From Bacillota bacterium (GTDB lineage: Bacteria > Bacillota > Desulfotomaculia > Desulfotomaculales > Desulfohalotomaculaceae): 64,000 nucleotides of DNA. Made by a program: the position numbers and the translations under genes. The DNA lies in NCBI GenBank assembly GCA_009711615.1, contig VENI01000004.1, positions 1 through 64,000 of the forward strand, written 5' to 3'. Of the stretch, positions 35,826-44,667 are shown one piece after another. Each line of letters opens with the position of its first letter. Position 1 is the stretch's first letter. The notes beneath the pieces were generated by a model. The model had not been told where the DNA came from. It saw only the letters and a list, made by a program, of their open reading frames with translations, and did not search any database.

Positions 35826-37406
35826 CTATTTATTTACTGCTTTTATACTCTTAGGAACCAAAACATTTGCTGGTTGTGTCAATAAGCTTACTACCACAAG
35901 GGTTAAAGCTGATACTGGTAAACTTATTAGTATTGGGTCAACAACGGTCCAAGGAAATGATAATAAAGTAGTCTTGCCAAAAATAGCCTGGGAAAGACCC
36001 AGTGCATTGGCCTCTTTTTGATGAACAAAAAGCATTAAAAGCATGGATACCGCAAAGCCTGAAACCATACTTGATATCGCTCCCGATTTAGTTGCCCTAG
36101 GCCAAAATAGTGCTGCAAAATATACCGGCAAGAAAGCGGCTGCGCAAATACCAAAAAACACCGAAGTAGCCACTGCTATAATACTTACAGGTAATTTAAG
36201 GGTTAAATATACAGTAATTATTAGAGCTGCCAATATACCGCATCTACTTATGGTTAGATCTTGTTTCTGATAAATATCATAACTTAAAGATGAGCCTATA
36301 ACATGAAATTGACCGCTCAATGTTGACATTGCCGCTGATAAAAGTGTCAACATGAAAATATAGGAAAACCACGGGGGCATAGCTGAGTTAATATACATTG
36401 GTATTATGGTATCAATGTTTGGGTTCCCAGATGCCGGGTCAATTGATGCCAATAACGATATCTTTCCGACTGTATCTGCGAAGTATATATTTGTAAGTGC
36501 CCCTACCACAAATGCAACTCCGGTCATAACCAATATAAATATCCCACCTACAATTACACCACGATTTAATTCCTTAGGCCCCTTAACAGTTAAGAACCTT
36601 ACTACCAGTTGTGGTTGGGCCAAAACACCAATACCCACACCTAAAATTATTGTGGAAACCAGTGTCCACCAATATTCTGAACCAAAGCTGGGCATCATAG
36701 TCCACCCTTGATGCCCTTTTGCTTGCAGTGAATCTGGTACCATCGTGGATAATTGTGTTAGTTTTTGGTGGGCAGTGGCCACCCCGCCAAGTTGGTCATA
36801 TGTGAAAAATAGTAATGCAACCATACCTAAAAACATTATACTGCCTTGAAATGCGTCGGTATAGAATACCCCCTTAAGACCGCCAGTCATTACATAACCA
36901 GCCACCACTATTGCAAAAATAATTACCGCCCAAATATATGAAATATCAATGGTGGTCTCAATAAATCTCACTGCCCCAATCATCACCGCAGCAGCATAAA
37001 TGGGCATGGCAACAAAAACAATTGCAGCAGCAAATTTCTGTATGAATTTTGATGAAAACCTTTTTCCAAGTAGTTCTGGAAAAGTTTTTACGCCCAACTC
37101 CCTACCAACAATTAAAGTCCTTTTACCAAAAACTACAAAAGCTAAAAATACACCCACAAAAATGGTAAGAAAGGTAAGCCATAATACCCCCATCCCGAAA
37201 AGGGCTGCAGCACCGCCAAAACCGATAATTGCGGAAGTACTAATAAATGTGCAACCATAGGCTAATGCCATAATGAAGGGATTTGCTTTCCCTCCTGCAA
37301 TAAGGTAATCACTAGCGTTTTTAGTCCTGCAGTATCCTAAATAACCCAAACCTAAAATGATTAAGCCATAGATGCCAATAATTATAATCATACTAAGTGT
37401 ATTCAC
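35826..37406 (-). CDS. Sodium:solute symporter (SSS family)
   Basis: A 526-residue transporter with about thirteen helices. Family features include Ala-Ser-Asp-Tyr-Leu-Ile-Ala-Gly-Gly near residue 35, Phe-Ile-Ser-Thr-Ser-Ala-Ile-Ile-Gly, and Gly-Gly-Leu-Lys-Gly-Val-Phe-Tyr-Thr-Asp-Ala-Phe-Gln-Gly. It imports a small organic solute with sodium. A small accessory gene and a T-box leader precede it, so an amino acid is the likely substrate. GTG start after GGGAGG. Confidence 0.9.
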   Translation of the reverse strand: MNTLSMIIIIGIYGLIILGLGYLGYCRTKNASDYLIAGGKANPFIMALAYGCTFISTSAIIGFGGAAALFGMGVLWLTFLTIFVGVFLAFVVFGKRTLIVGRELGVKTFPELLGKRFSSKFIQKFAAAIVFVAMPIYAAAVMIGAVRFIETTIDISYIWAVIIFAIVVAGYVMTGGLKGVFYTDAFQGSIMFLGMVALLFFTYDQLGGVATAHQKLTQLSTMVPDSLQAKGHQGWTMMPSFGSEYWWTLVSTIILGVGIGVLAQPQLVVRFLTVKGPKELNRGVIVGGIFILVMTGVAFVVGALTNIYFADTVGKISLLASIDPASGNPNIDTIIPMYINSAMPPWFSYIFMLTLLSAAMSTLSGQFHVIGSSLSYDIYQKQDLTISRCGILAALIITVYLTLKLPVSIIAVATSVFFGICAAAFLPVYFAALFWPRATKSGAISSMVSGFAVSMLLMLFVHQKEANALGLSQAIFGKTTLLSFPWTVVDPILISLPVSALTLVVVSLLTQPANVLVPKSIKAVNK

Positions 37407-37426
37407 TTCTCTACCTCCCTTTTAAA

Positions 37427-37534
37427 TTAGCTATTGTTATTCCAGTTTTTAATACCGTAAATAATACATAACACACATGAAGCAATGGATAACATGTAGG
37501 CCATCCATATCTGTGGATCAGGTATGTTTAACAA
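37427..37534 (-). CDS. Symporter small accessory protein (35 aa)
   Basis: A TTG-started frame behind GGAGGTG. It reads Met-Leu-Asn-Ile-Pro-Asp-Pro-Gln-Ile-Trp, a single membrane helix, then Tyr-Gly-Ile-Lys-Asn-Trp-Asn. This is the pattern of small proteins found next to SSS transporters and thought to assist them. It lies 20 bases before the symporter gene and is too short for most gene finders. Confidence 0.8.
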   Translation of the reverse strand: MLNIPDPQIWMAYMLSIASCVLCIIYGIKNWNNNS

Positions 37535-37560
37535 ATGTTACACCTCCCTCATTAAATAAA

Positions 37561-37940
37561 AAAAGTCCCCACGTCCTGCAAGGGACGAGGGGACTCGCGT
37601 TACCACCCAAATTGGCATAAAAATGCCCACTTAGTGGGTACGGGAATAAAAATCTCTTGAAAAAGAAAAAAACTTCCTGCCGTAGGGGCGAATGTTTCGC
37701 GTTACCACCCTACTTAGCAAAAAGCTCACTTATTCAAGGCACGGGAAATATTCCGATACCCCCTTCCTGATAACGGTGGAAGATTCCGTCACGACCTACA
37801 TTTACAATCGTTCAATCGGCAACTCCGGAGGGAACTTCAACAAGTCATGTTTTAGGAGTGCTTACAGTCTTGACACTCCCTCCCTGTAAAACTGGGGCTT
37901 ATCTACTTTTCTCCTTCAACGTCTTTAGCATATAATTAGA
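37561..37940 (-). promoter_or_regulatory. T-box leader with duplicated antiterminator/terminator
   Basis: Read on the minus strand, an AGTA-containing Stem I region, CCTCCGGAGTTGCC and the T-box core AGGGTGGTAACGCG (about 37694-37712) are followed by a terminator-like CGCCCCTAC arm and a T run. About 90 bases later a second core, TGGGTGGTAACGCG, is followed by a strong terminator (AGTCCCC...GGGGACT, then Ts, 37563-37596). The second unit is too short for its own Stem I, so one specifier controls two switches. The UGGU in both cores fits a tRNA with discriminator A. The specifier lies in GAAGTTCCCTCC; UUC (Phe) or GUU (Val) are candidates, and I could not decide. Confidence 0.88.
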
Positions 37941-37944
37941 CATA

Positions 37945-37974
37945 ATACTAGCAGCTAGACAAGCTTTTTGTCAA
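37945..37974 (-). promoter_or_regulatory. Promoter of the T-box unit
   Basis: TTGACA (37974-37969) and TAGTAT (37950-37945) are 18 bases apart on the minus strand, about 20 bases before the T-box Stem I. Confidence 0.6.
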
Positions 37975-38023
37975 GCATTTTTTTCTGAATATTTCTTTTA
38001 AAAACTATTAGCCAATCTTATCT

Positions 38024-39310
38024 TTATAAAGCCTTTAACCAATAATCTTGAACAATGCTCTGGCCATAGGTTGTACCGGGCACCGCCCATCTGGCATTTA
38101 AACTTATCCATGTTGGGGCAGAACCTTTTGTAACCAGACTAAAACGGGGATCATAAAGGGTTTTATTTTTCGGAAGCGGTTCTTCAGTTGCATAGGCATA
38201 TAAATGCTGTATGTGAGCTTCCACCCCTATTTCAGGAGTAGCAAAAACAACTCCATGTACCCCAGGTTCAAAGAACACAGAGCCCCCATCAGCACCATTC
38301 AAGTCTTCTAGGCCAGTTAACGGTGATCCAATGGCCCATATACCGCTAAAATTATTTTGCCATGACTGTACATCACCAGTAAACTGGAAATAGAAAGTTT
38401 CTTTCACAGCCTGACTGAAGGCGATGTCCCCTCTGATACCATACTGTTTGCCTATTTCAATGTAGAGTTTTGCTAAATCCTTTGGTATTGGTTTAAACTC
38501 CTTGTTAAGTTCATTTTCCACTTTATTCTTAATTCGCCAGGTTTCTTCATCAAGCCAATCATTTAATTGATCTGCTGTGGCAATGGACTCCCCCATTATT
38601 GTAAATTCAGACATAGCAACGTCTCCATCGGGTAGCTCTATTACATCGTTGTATTGATCCAATAATTCTTTTATACTTTTAAAATGTGCCATTTCTTCCT
38701 TACTATAAGTAGCCTTACCATTAAGCACGCTGGTATTAATAAAACGTCCATCATATAACCTAATGTTTGCTTTATAATCAATTAGTTGATTTATAAGATT
38801 ATCCTTTTTATTATCTATAGGTATAAAAGAAACCGGATCTTCTTCAATGCTGGTTATATCTACGGTTTTAGTATCCCTCAACCATTTAACCTGACAGCCA
38901 AGAGCTTCACCTACTGCCCTCAGAGGTATCATTGTACGACCTGCCTTTGATATATAAGGACTTCCATAAGTTGCAGGTATATCTAGTAATTCCCCATCAA
39001 TTACTATTGATAACTTATTAGTATTATTTGCTGGCACCCCACCGTTTTGGTTGCCAGTATTTATGATCACCCGTTTGGTACTACCGTCCCATTTAACATA
39101 GGCACCTAAATTCTCTCCTACTATTCTTAGTGGCACATAAGTTCTATTTGCCTTTATAATCGGCGGCTGTTCCCCTTCCGGCATTGATACCGTAGCATTG
39201 TTTATAACTAATTTTACGTCTTGTCCAACTGATGCTTCTGCCGGCATACCAGCTGTCAATAGAAGACCTGTACAGCAAAGCCCAACAATATATTTTTTAA
39301 TAATTTTAAT
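38024..39310 (-). CDS. Exported stalk-domain glucosaminidase-like protein, ATT start
   Basis: A 428-residue exported protein. The signal peptide runs Lys-Ile-Ile-Lys-Lys-Tyr-Ile-Val-Gly-Leu to an Ala-Glu-Ala site. Two copper-amine-oxidase-N-type stalk domains follow, with Arg-Thr-Tyr-Val-Pro-Leu-Arg and Arg-Thr-Met-Ile-Pro-Leu-Arg. The C-terminal part (about 270-428) resembles a bacterial N-acetylglucosaminidase, with Ala-Val-Lys-Glu-Thr and Gly-Ile-Trp-Ala-Ile-Gly. The first ordinary start (TTG 39259) lies inside the signal peptide. GAGAGGGTGAC is followed directly by ATT 39310, with no ATG, GTG or TTG between. I take ATT as the start. The role is probably peptidoglycan turnover. Confidence 0.8.
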   Translation of the reverse strand: MKIIKKYIVGLCCTGLLLTAGMPAEASVGQDVKLVINNATVSMPEGEQPPIIKANRTYVPLRIVGENLGAYVKWDGSTKRVIINTGNQNGGVPANNTNKLSIVIDGELLDIPATYGSPYISKAGRTMIPLRAVGEALGCQVKWLRDTKTVDITSIEEDPVSFIPIDNKKDNLINQLIDYKANIRLYDGRFINTSVLNGKATYSKEEMAHFKSIKELLDQYNDVIELPDGDVAMSEFTIMGESIATADQLNDWLDEETWRIKNKVENELNKEFKPIPKDLAKLYIEIGKQYGIRGDIAFSQAVKETFYFQFTGDVQSWQNNFSGIWAIGSPLTGLEDLNGADGGSVFFEPGVHGVVFATPEIGVEAHIQHLYAYATEEPLPKNKTLYDPRFSLVTKGSAPTWISLNARWAVPGTTYGQSIVQDYWLKAL

Positions 39311-39404
39311 GTCACCCTCTCTATTATTTTGCTTAATACTTAATTTCTACTGAAATTGTTTTTTTCCTGTTGATTTATGTCAATAAAGAAAGAATAATTA
39401 ATAA

Positions 39405-39444
39405 AAAGGAACACCCTGGGGTCATTATCCCAGGGTGTTCCTTT
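39405..39444. terminator. Terminator after msrA
   Basis: AAAGGAACACCCTGGG pairs perfectly with CCCAGGGTGTTCCTTT around an 8-base loop, with T tracts on both strands. It sits at the msrA stop. Confidence 0.9.
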
Positions 39445-39445
39445 G

Positions 39446-39988
39446 TCATTTCCAATGCTTATCTATGAAATCTTCCCGGCCTGAGCCCTTTCGATATGCA
39501 AAATAATGTAATGGATTTTTCTTGTGATAGTCTTGATGATACTCTTCTGCGGGATAAAATAAGGAAGCAGGTAATATTTCTGTCATAACTGGCTGTTCAA
39601 ACTTTCCAGTTTCCGATAACACCTTTTTAGCCTTTTCTGCTTTTTCCTGCTGCTCTTTATTATGATAAAAAATTGCCGTTTTGTAAGATTGCCCCCTATC
39701 GTTAAACTGCCCACCAGCATCGGTGGGGTCAATCTGCTTCCAAAAAGTGTCAAGCAATTTTTGATACGTGCATTGTTGAGGATTATAGGTTATTTGTACC
39801 GCCTCATAATGTCCTGTTTTATCAGAACACACTTCTTCATAAGTGGGGTTTTCTGTGCATCCACCTGTATAACCCGCTAACACCTTTTTAACACCCGATA
39901 GATTTTGAAAGGGAGAAACCATACACCAAAAGCACCCCCCAGCAAAAGTGGCCAACTGTTGATGATTATCTGATAATTCATCGGTCAT
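39446..39988 (-). CDS. msrA: Peptide-methionine (S)-S-oxide reductase
   Basis: A 180-residue MsrA that reduces methionine-S-sulfoxide in oxidised proteins. The active-site motif Gly-Gly-Cys-Phe-Trp-Cys is at residues 17-22, and Gly-Tyr-Thr-Gly-Gly and Tyr-His-Gln-Asp-Tyr are as expected. It has its own ATG and terminator. Confidence 0.95.
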   Translation of the reverse strand: MTDELSDNHQQLATFAGGCFWCMVSPFQNLSGVKKVLAGYTGGCTENPTYEEVCSDKTGHYEAVQITYNPQQCTYQKLLDTFWKQIDPTDAGGQFNDRGQSYKTAIFYHNKEQQEKAEKAKKVLSETGKFEQPVMTEILPASLFYPAEEYHQDYHKKNPLHYFAYRKGSGREDFIDKHWK

Positions 39989-40039
39989 AAAATCACTCCA
40001 CCAGTATTATTTTATCTCAAATTAGTATAACCACATCTC

Positions 40040-40070
40040 AAAAAAGCACCCGTCTAAGTGACGGATGCTT
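40040..40070 (-). terminator. Terminator of the TRAP operon
   Basis: AGCATCCGTC and GACGGGTGCT pair on the minus strand and are followed by six Ts, just after the permease stop. Confidence 0.85.
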
Positions 40071-40076
40071 TATTCT

Positions 40077-42305
40077 TTAAGATGTAATATTTAATCCTTT
40101 TTCTCTCTTGGCAGTTATCTTTTGGTAAAGGTAGATACTTACAAACACAGCCAAGCCAATTATGTCTGTACTTGTATGAGCATAGAGCAGACCCAAGCCT
40201 GAGGCTGCCAGCATTAACCTTTCCACCACGCTTAAGTGCCTGTCAATATATCCTACTACAGCAGTACCCATGCTAAACATACCCAATATAGCAGTGCCTA
40301 ACGCCATAGCAAAGGTGCTTAAAGTAGCATTCACCATTAACAGTTCCGGTGAGAGCACAAACATATATGGTACTAAGAATGCACCCACTGCTATTTTGAC
40401 TGATTGTAAGGCCGTTTTCATAGGGTTACTTTGCGCTAAGCCAGAACCAGCATAAGCAGCCAGAGCCACTGGCGGTGTGATATCTGCTACAATACCAAAA
40501 TAAAACACAAACAAGTGAGCTGCAATGATTGGTATGTCACCGAATGCCAGCAGGGCTGGTGCAGCCATTGTAGCTGTAATAACGTAGTTGGCAGTTGTGG
40601 GAAGACCCATGCCTAATACTATACTGGCTATCATAGTGAAAAACATTGTTAGTAATAATTTGTTATTAGCCAGTTCAAGAATACCGCTGGATATTCGCAA
40701 ACCAAAACCTGTTAGTGTAATAACCCCAACAATGATTCCTGCTGCCGCACAGGCGGCAATTACTGGCAGTGCCACTCGAGCAGATTGAGCTAAAATATCT
40801 AAAAATTTAATTGGTGTTAGCTTATACTCCAACTGGCCATGTTTACCCATCATATAAGCTATTAACAGAACTACTACATTCATCACCAAGGCTGTGACAA
40901 TACCCATCATAGCAGCCTTCATAGCAGATTGTCCTGAACTGAGAATAGCTACAATAACAACAATAGGTAACAGTAAATAACCCTGTTTGGTAAGCAGTGA
41001 AGTAATACTGGCCAACTGGCTACGTGGAACACCCATGATACCTACCTTTTTCGATTCAAAGTGCACAACTATGAACTGACCCACAAAGAATAACAAGGCA
41101 GGAAAAACAGCTGCTTTAATAATTTCAGTATATGGTAAACCCGTAAACTCAATCATTAAGAAAGCAGCAGAACCCATAATGGGTGGTGTTATCTGGCCAC
41201 CTGTGGAAGATGCAGCTTCCACTGCTGCGGCAAATTCTGGCTTATAGCCTGAACGTTTCATCATTGGGATGGTAAAGGCACCATTACCAACAGTGTTGGC
41301 AACAGAACTACCTGTGATAGTACCTGAAAAAACACTGGTCAGAATACCAACTTTAGCTGTACCACCAGTCATCCATCCAGTTAGTGACATAGCAAGATCG
41401 GTAAAGAATTTTTCCAAACCAGTTTCTTTTAAAATAACACCAAACATTAAAAACAGGAAAATAAATGTTGCTGAAATTGATATCGGTATGCCAAAGATAC
41501 CTTCCAGGCTTAAGAATGAGTGAGAGATAATTCTCTCCACGCTAAACCCTCTCTGCTGAAAAAAGGATGGCATGTACGGGCCTATATAGGCATATATCAA
41601 TAGCAACGAAGCCATTATTACAATTGGCAGTCCTACTGCCCTTCTAGCTGCTTCCAGTACTAGCAACACAGCAAGGCCGGCTATTAGATAGTCTATATCA
41701 TTGTACATACCCACCCGGGAAATAATACCTTCATAAAAGAAGAACTGGTATAGACCAACACTCATACCTAAAACAGCTAAAATAATGTCCGGCAGTGGAA
41801 TACCATGGTGCTGCTTTTTATAGTACTTAGCTAGCTGGAACAGCACTAGGGCTGCGGAAGTCCCTATAGCTAAGGCTAGAGTAATCTCTCCAATAAAGTA
41901 TAGGTAGAATGCCACTCCTGTAATAACTGCGGCGGGCAACCAGTTTAACCAAGAAATTCTTGCTTCATCCTTTTTATTGCCGGGATACAACAAAAATATC
42001 AAGCCCAGTCCCAAGGCAACGTGAAAGCCTCGCTGCTGATTGGAAACCAGCGTACCAAACACCGCTGTATAAATTTGGAAAGTACTTAAAACAATACAAA
42101 TTGTGAAAATTATCCAACGCCATAACCCAAGACCTTCCTGTTTACGAAAGGCGGACCCAGCATCAAACTTTTCAACAATTTCTTGTGCCTTTTGTTCATA
42201 TTCCTTCATGTTCCCCGAAACAACTTCAATATCTCTTTCATATGTTGCAGCTTGATTTGTTTCTTGCATTTTGTTTTTGTCTTCATGCTGTTTATTCATA
42301 TTCAT
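40077..42305 (-). CDS. TRAP transporter fused permease (4TM/12TM)
   Basis: A 742-residue membrane protein in which the small and large TRAP permease subunits are fused. The large-subunit part has Gly-Thr-Ala-Lys-Val-Gly-Ile-Leu, Ser-Ser-Thr-Gly-Gly-Gln-Ile-Thr-Pro-Pro-Ile-Met-Gly and Gly-Met-Gly-Leu-Pro-Thr-Thr-Ala-Asn-Tyr. It works with the TAXI receptor at 42880-43887 and is driven by a sodium or proton gradient. The substrate is probably a carboxylate or amino acid. The DUF1850 gene lies 8 bases upstream, so all three are one operon. Confidence 0.93.
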   Translation of the reverse strand: MNMNKQHEDKNKMQETNQAATYERDIEVVSGNMKEYEQKAQEIVEKFDAGSAFRKQEGLGLWRWIIFTICIVLSTFQIYTAVFGTLVSNQQRGFHVALGLGLIFLLYPGNKKDEARISWLNWLPAAVITGVAFYLYFIGEITLALAIGTSAALVLFQLAKYYKKQHHGIPLPDIILAVLGMSVGLYQFFFYEGIISRVGMYNDIDYLIAGLAVLLVLEAARRAVGLPIVIMASLLLIYAYIGPYMPSFFQQRGFSVERIISHSFLSLEGIFGIPISISATFIFLFLMFGVILKETGLEKFFTDLAMSLTGWMTGGTAKVGILTSVFSGTITGSSVANTVGNGAFTIPMMKRSGYKPEFAAAVEAASSTGGQITPPIMGSAAFLMIEFTGLPYTEIIKAAVFPALLFFVGQFIVVHFESKKVGIMGVPRSQLASITSLLTKQGYLLLPIVVIVAILSSGQSAMKAAMMGIVTALVMNVVVLLIAYMMGKHGQLEYKLTPIKFLDILAQSARVALPVIAACAAAGIIVGVITLTGFGLRISSGILELANNKLLLTMFFTMIASIVLGMGLPTTANYVITATMAAPALLAFGDIPIIAAHLFVFYFGIVADITPPVALAAYAGSGLAQSNPMKTALQSVKIAVGAFLVPYMFVLSPELLMVNATLSTFAMALGTAILGMFSMGTAVVGYIDRHLSVVERLMLAASGLGLLYAHTSTDIIGLAVFVSIYLYQKITAKREKGLNITS

Positions 42306-42313
42306 AGCATCAC

Positions 42314-42877
42314 CTATCTTATACTATTATCGAGGGAATACCACGGGGGGAACGTTTTGAGAACATCAAAAAAGGGCTTTACGTAAAATTCTACATAAGT
42401 ACCGCCCTCGGTAACATCCGCAAACCTTAATTTAGTATCATCATTAAAGATAAGGGTGTGGTCAGCCACTACCTGCCCAACCCTCAATGGTACTCGATCA
42501 AATGTGCGGTTTTGGTATGTTATTTTATAATAACCATCTTCTACACTGAATTTTGTACTTTCATTGGCCAACTGCTCCGAGCCCACCGGCAGGTTAGAAC
42601 CAAATGAATCGTAATACATTTCTTTAATTGCCAGTGTATTTCGATCCTTAGGATAGTAAACTTCCTGTACCGGCTGTTTAGTAATAGAATGAATATAATC
42701 CAATGTAAAGCTTTCGTTAATCTCCATACCTCTCCGATACAACACCTTACCAGTGTCATGCTCTTGAACAATTAAAATGGCGGGTGGTGCTGCCAGCCAT
42801 ATTGCCGGCAGCGCCACTAACATTAAACCAACTATTGTTTTCAAACCAGATAGCCAGTTAAAACTTCTACTGGTCAT
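42314..42877 (-). CDS. DUF1850 protein of the TRAP operon
   Basis: A 187-residue protein with an N-terminal membrane or signal segment and a DUF1850 core, Phe-Thr-Leu-Asp-Tyr-Ile-His-Ser-Ile-Thr-Lys. DUF1850 genes typically sit between a TAXI receptor and a fused TRAP permease, as here. It lies 2 bases after the receptor gene. Function unknown, but probably part of the transporter. Confidence 0.85.
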   Translation of the reverse strand: MTSRSFNWLSGLKTIVGLMLVALPAIWLAAPPAILIVQEHDTGKVLYRRGMEINESFTLDYIHSITKQPVQEVYYPKDRNTLAIKEMYYDSFGSNLPVGSEQLANESTKFSVEDGYYKITYQNRTFDRVPLRVGQVVADHTLIFNDDTKLRFADVTEGGTYVEFYVKPFFDVLKTFPPWYSLDNSIR

Positions 42878-42879
42878 TT

Positions 42880-43887
42880 TTAGTCAAGAACACCAACTTC
42901 TTGGTAGTATTTAACTGCGCCAGGATGCAATGGAACGGGATCAAATCCTTTCACAGCGTTATCCAATGTGATTTGGTTACCGCGAGCATGTGCTGTTGAA
43001 ATTGTTTCAACATTTTCATACATGTTTTTGGTCAGGTTATAAACCAAGTCTTCATCCATGTCTGCAGGTACGTACAAGGAAGCCCACTGGGCAACTGTTT
43101 TACCAACTGCATCTTCACCTTCATAAGTACCGGCAGGAATTTCAAATGCACTGAATGCAGGTGAATTCTCCAGCAATGTATCCAATGCGTCCCCTTCAAT
43201 ATCAACTACATTTACAGGAGTGGCTGTAGTGATGTCCACAATGTTAGCTGCTGGAACAGCCAGTACCGCAAAGGCAGCATCGAGATTACCATCTTTAATT
43301 TTTCTTGCTGCATCAGCAAATGTATCTTGGAATTTTTCAATGTCTTCATCAGGATTAATACCATATGCTTCTAAAATTTTAATAGCGGAAGAAGCTGTAC
43401 CACTGCCAATAGGACCAATGGATACTCGCTTCCCTTTCAGGTCGGCAATAGTTTCAATGCCAGAGTCCGCAGGAGCAACCACTTGCATAATTTCCGGATA
43501 GATAACACCCACACCAGCAATGTTGTCTACTGCATTACCAGAAAAGTCTCCTTCACCTTTCCAAGCAGCTTGTGCAGGACCATTCATGGCCATAGCCAGG
43601 TCTGTTTCGCCACCAGATAACAGACGAATGTTTTCTACAGAAGCACCTGTTGATTGTACAGTCACCTTGGTACCTTCAATGTTCTTAGACCAAACATCAG
43701 CAATGGCTCCGCCCAGCGGATAATAAGTTCCACCGGTACCACCTGTGGCCATTAGCAGGTTATTGGTCTCAGCACCTGAACTACTTTCTTCTGCACCTTC
43801 TTCTCCACTACCTCCACAACCTACAGCCAGCAGTGATACTGCCAACATTAATGTGATCAGTAGTGTCCATTTCTTACTCATACTCAT
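42880..43887 (-). CDS. TAXI-family TRAP solute receptor
   Basis: A 335-residue lipoprotein. The signal ends in Leu-Leu-Ala-Val-Gly-Cys-Gly, followed by a Ser/Glu linker. The mature part begins Leu-Leu-Met-Ala-Thr-Gly-Gly-Thr-Gly-Gly-Thr-Tyr-Tyr-Pro, the hallmark of TAXI receptors. It captures the solute outside the cell for the fused permease. GAGGAGGAAGAG precedes the ATG. Confidence 0.95.
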   Translation of the reverse strand: MSMSKKWTLLITLMLAVSLLAVGCGGSGEEGAEESSSGAETNNLLMATGGTGGTYYPLGGAIADVWSKNIEGTKVTVQSTGASVENIRLLSGGETDLAMAMNGPAQAAWKGEGDFSGNAVDNIAGVGVIYPEIMQVVAPADSGIETIADLKGKRVSIGPIGSGTASSAIKILEAYGINPDEDIEKFQDTFADAARKIKDGNLDAAFAVLAVPAANIVDITTATPVNVVDIEGDALDTLLENSPAFSAFEIPAGTYEGEDAVGKTVAQWASLYVPADMDEDLVYNLTKNMYENVETISTAHARGNQITLDNAVKGFDPVPLHPGAVKYYQEVGVLD

Positions 43888-44188
43888 ACTCTTCCTCCTC
43901 CTTATTTATATATCTTTTTTGAACTAGCTAACAAGACTATTTAATTATATGGCACCAATCAAATACAATTGTCGACAAAAAAATCACTGTACAATTAAGT
44001 GACAGAATTCTGACATATACAAGGTCTAATTAATAATTATTCATCATTTAAGGAGTAAATTCCTTCTTTCAAAGACAAATATTTTTTTTGTTTCCGAAAA
44101 TTATCCTGTCCTAAATTGCAATAGCAAATTAGGAGTAAGAATATAAACAGATGCATGATTTAATGCATCAAATATTAGACATAAAAAA

Positions 44189-44228
44189 AACGACCCCATT
44201 GAGATATATAAATCTCTATGAGGCCGTT
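44189..44228 (-). terminator. Terminator of the ectoine operon
   Basis: AACGGCCTCATAGAGAT pairs with ATCTCAATGGGGTCGTT on the minus strand, followed by eight Ts. Confidence 0.85.
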
Positions 44229-44247
44229 ATATCATTTATCTTATTAG

Positions 44248-44637
44248 TTAGTCTTCGAGGAGGGGATAGACACCGTTTTCATCATGTACCTCTTTGCCTG
44301 TACATGGTGGATTAAATACACAAATCATACGCATATCAGCTTTAGTTGCACGCAAGTGGTGTTTTTCATGGCCGTCAAGGGCATACATGGTTCCTGCCTT
44401 GATAGGATAAACAGTTCCATCTTCAACCAGTTCAATTTCCCCTTCACCTTCGATACAATACACTGCTTCAACATGGTTCTTATACCAAATCGTGGTTTCC
44501 GTACCCAATTTAATGATTGTATCGTGCAGTGAAAATCCCATTCCATCTTTCTTTAATAGAATCCTTCTACTTGTCCAGTTTTCAGTATCTGTTTCGTTTT
44601 CAGTTCCTATAATATCTTCTAGTTTTCTGACAATCAT
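44248..44637 (-). CDS. ectC: L-ectoine synthase
   Basis: A 129-residue cupin enzyme that closes N-acetyl-diaminobutyrate to ectoine. Family features are the start Met-Ile-Val-Arg, Trp-Thr-Ser-Arg-Arg, [15 protein letters not shown] and Asp-Gly-His-Glu-Lys-His-His-Leu-Arg. It is last in the ectA-ectB-ectC operon, 30 bases after ectB. Confidence 0.96.
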   Translation of the reverse strand: MIVRKLEDIIGTENETDTENWTSRRILLKKDGMGFSLHDTIIKLGTETTIWYKNHVEAVYCIEGEGEIELVEDGTVYPIKAGTMYALDGHEKHHLRATKADMRMICVFNPPCTGKEVHDENGVYPLLED

Positions 44638-44667
44638 GATTTTCTCCTTGTATATAAATTGTTAAAA

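Noticed and set aside
43965-43985. TGTCGACA upstream of the TRAP operon as a Spo0A box
   Set aside because: The last base of the 7-base box does not match, and there is no other sign of Spo0A control.
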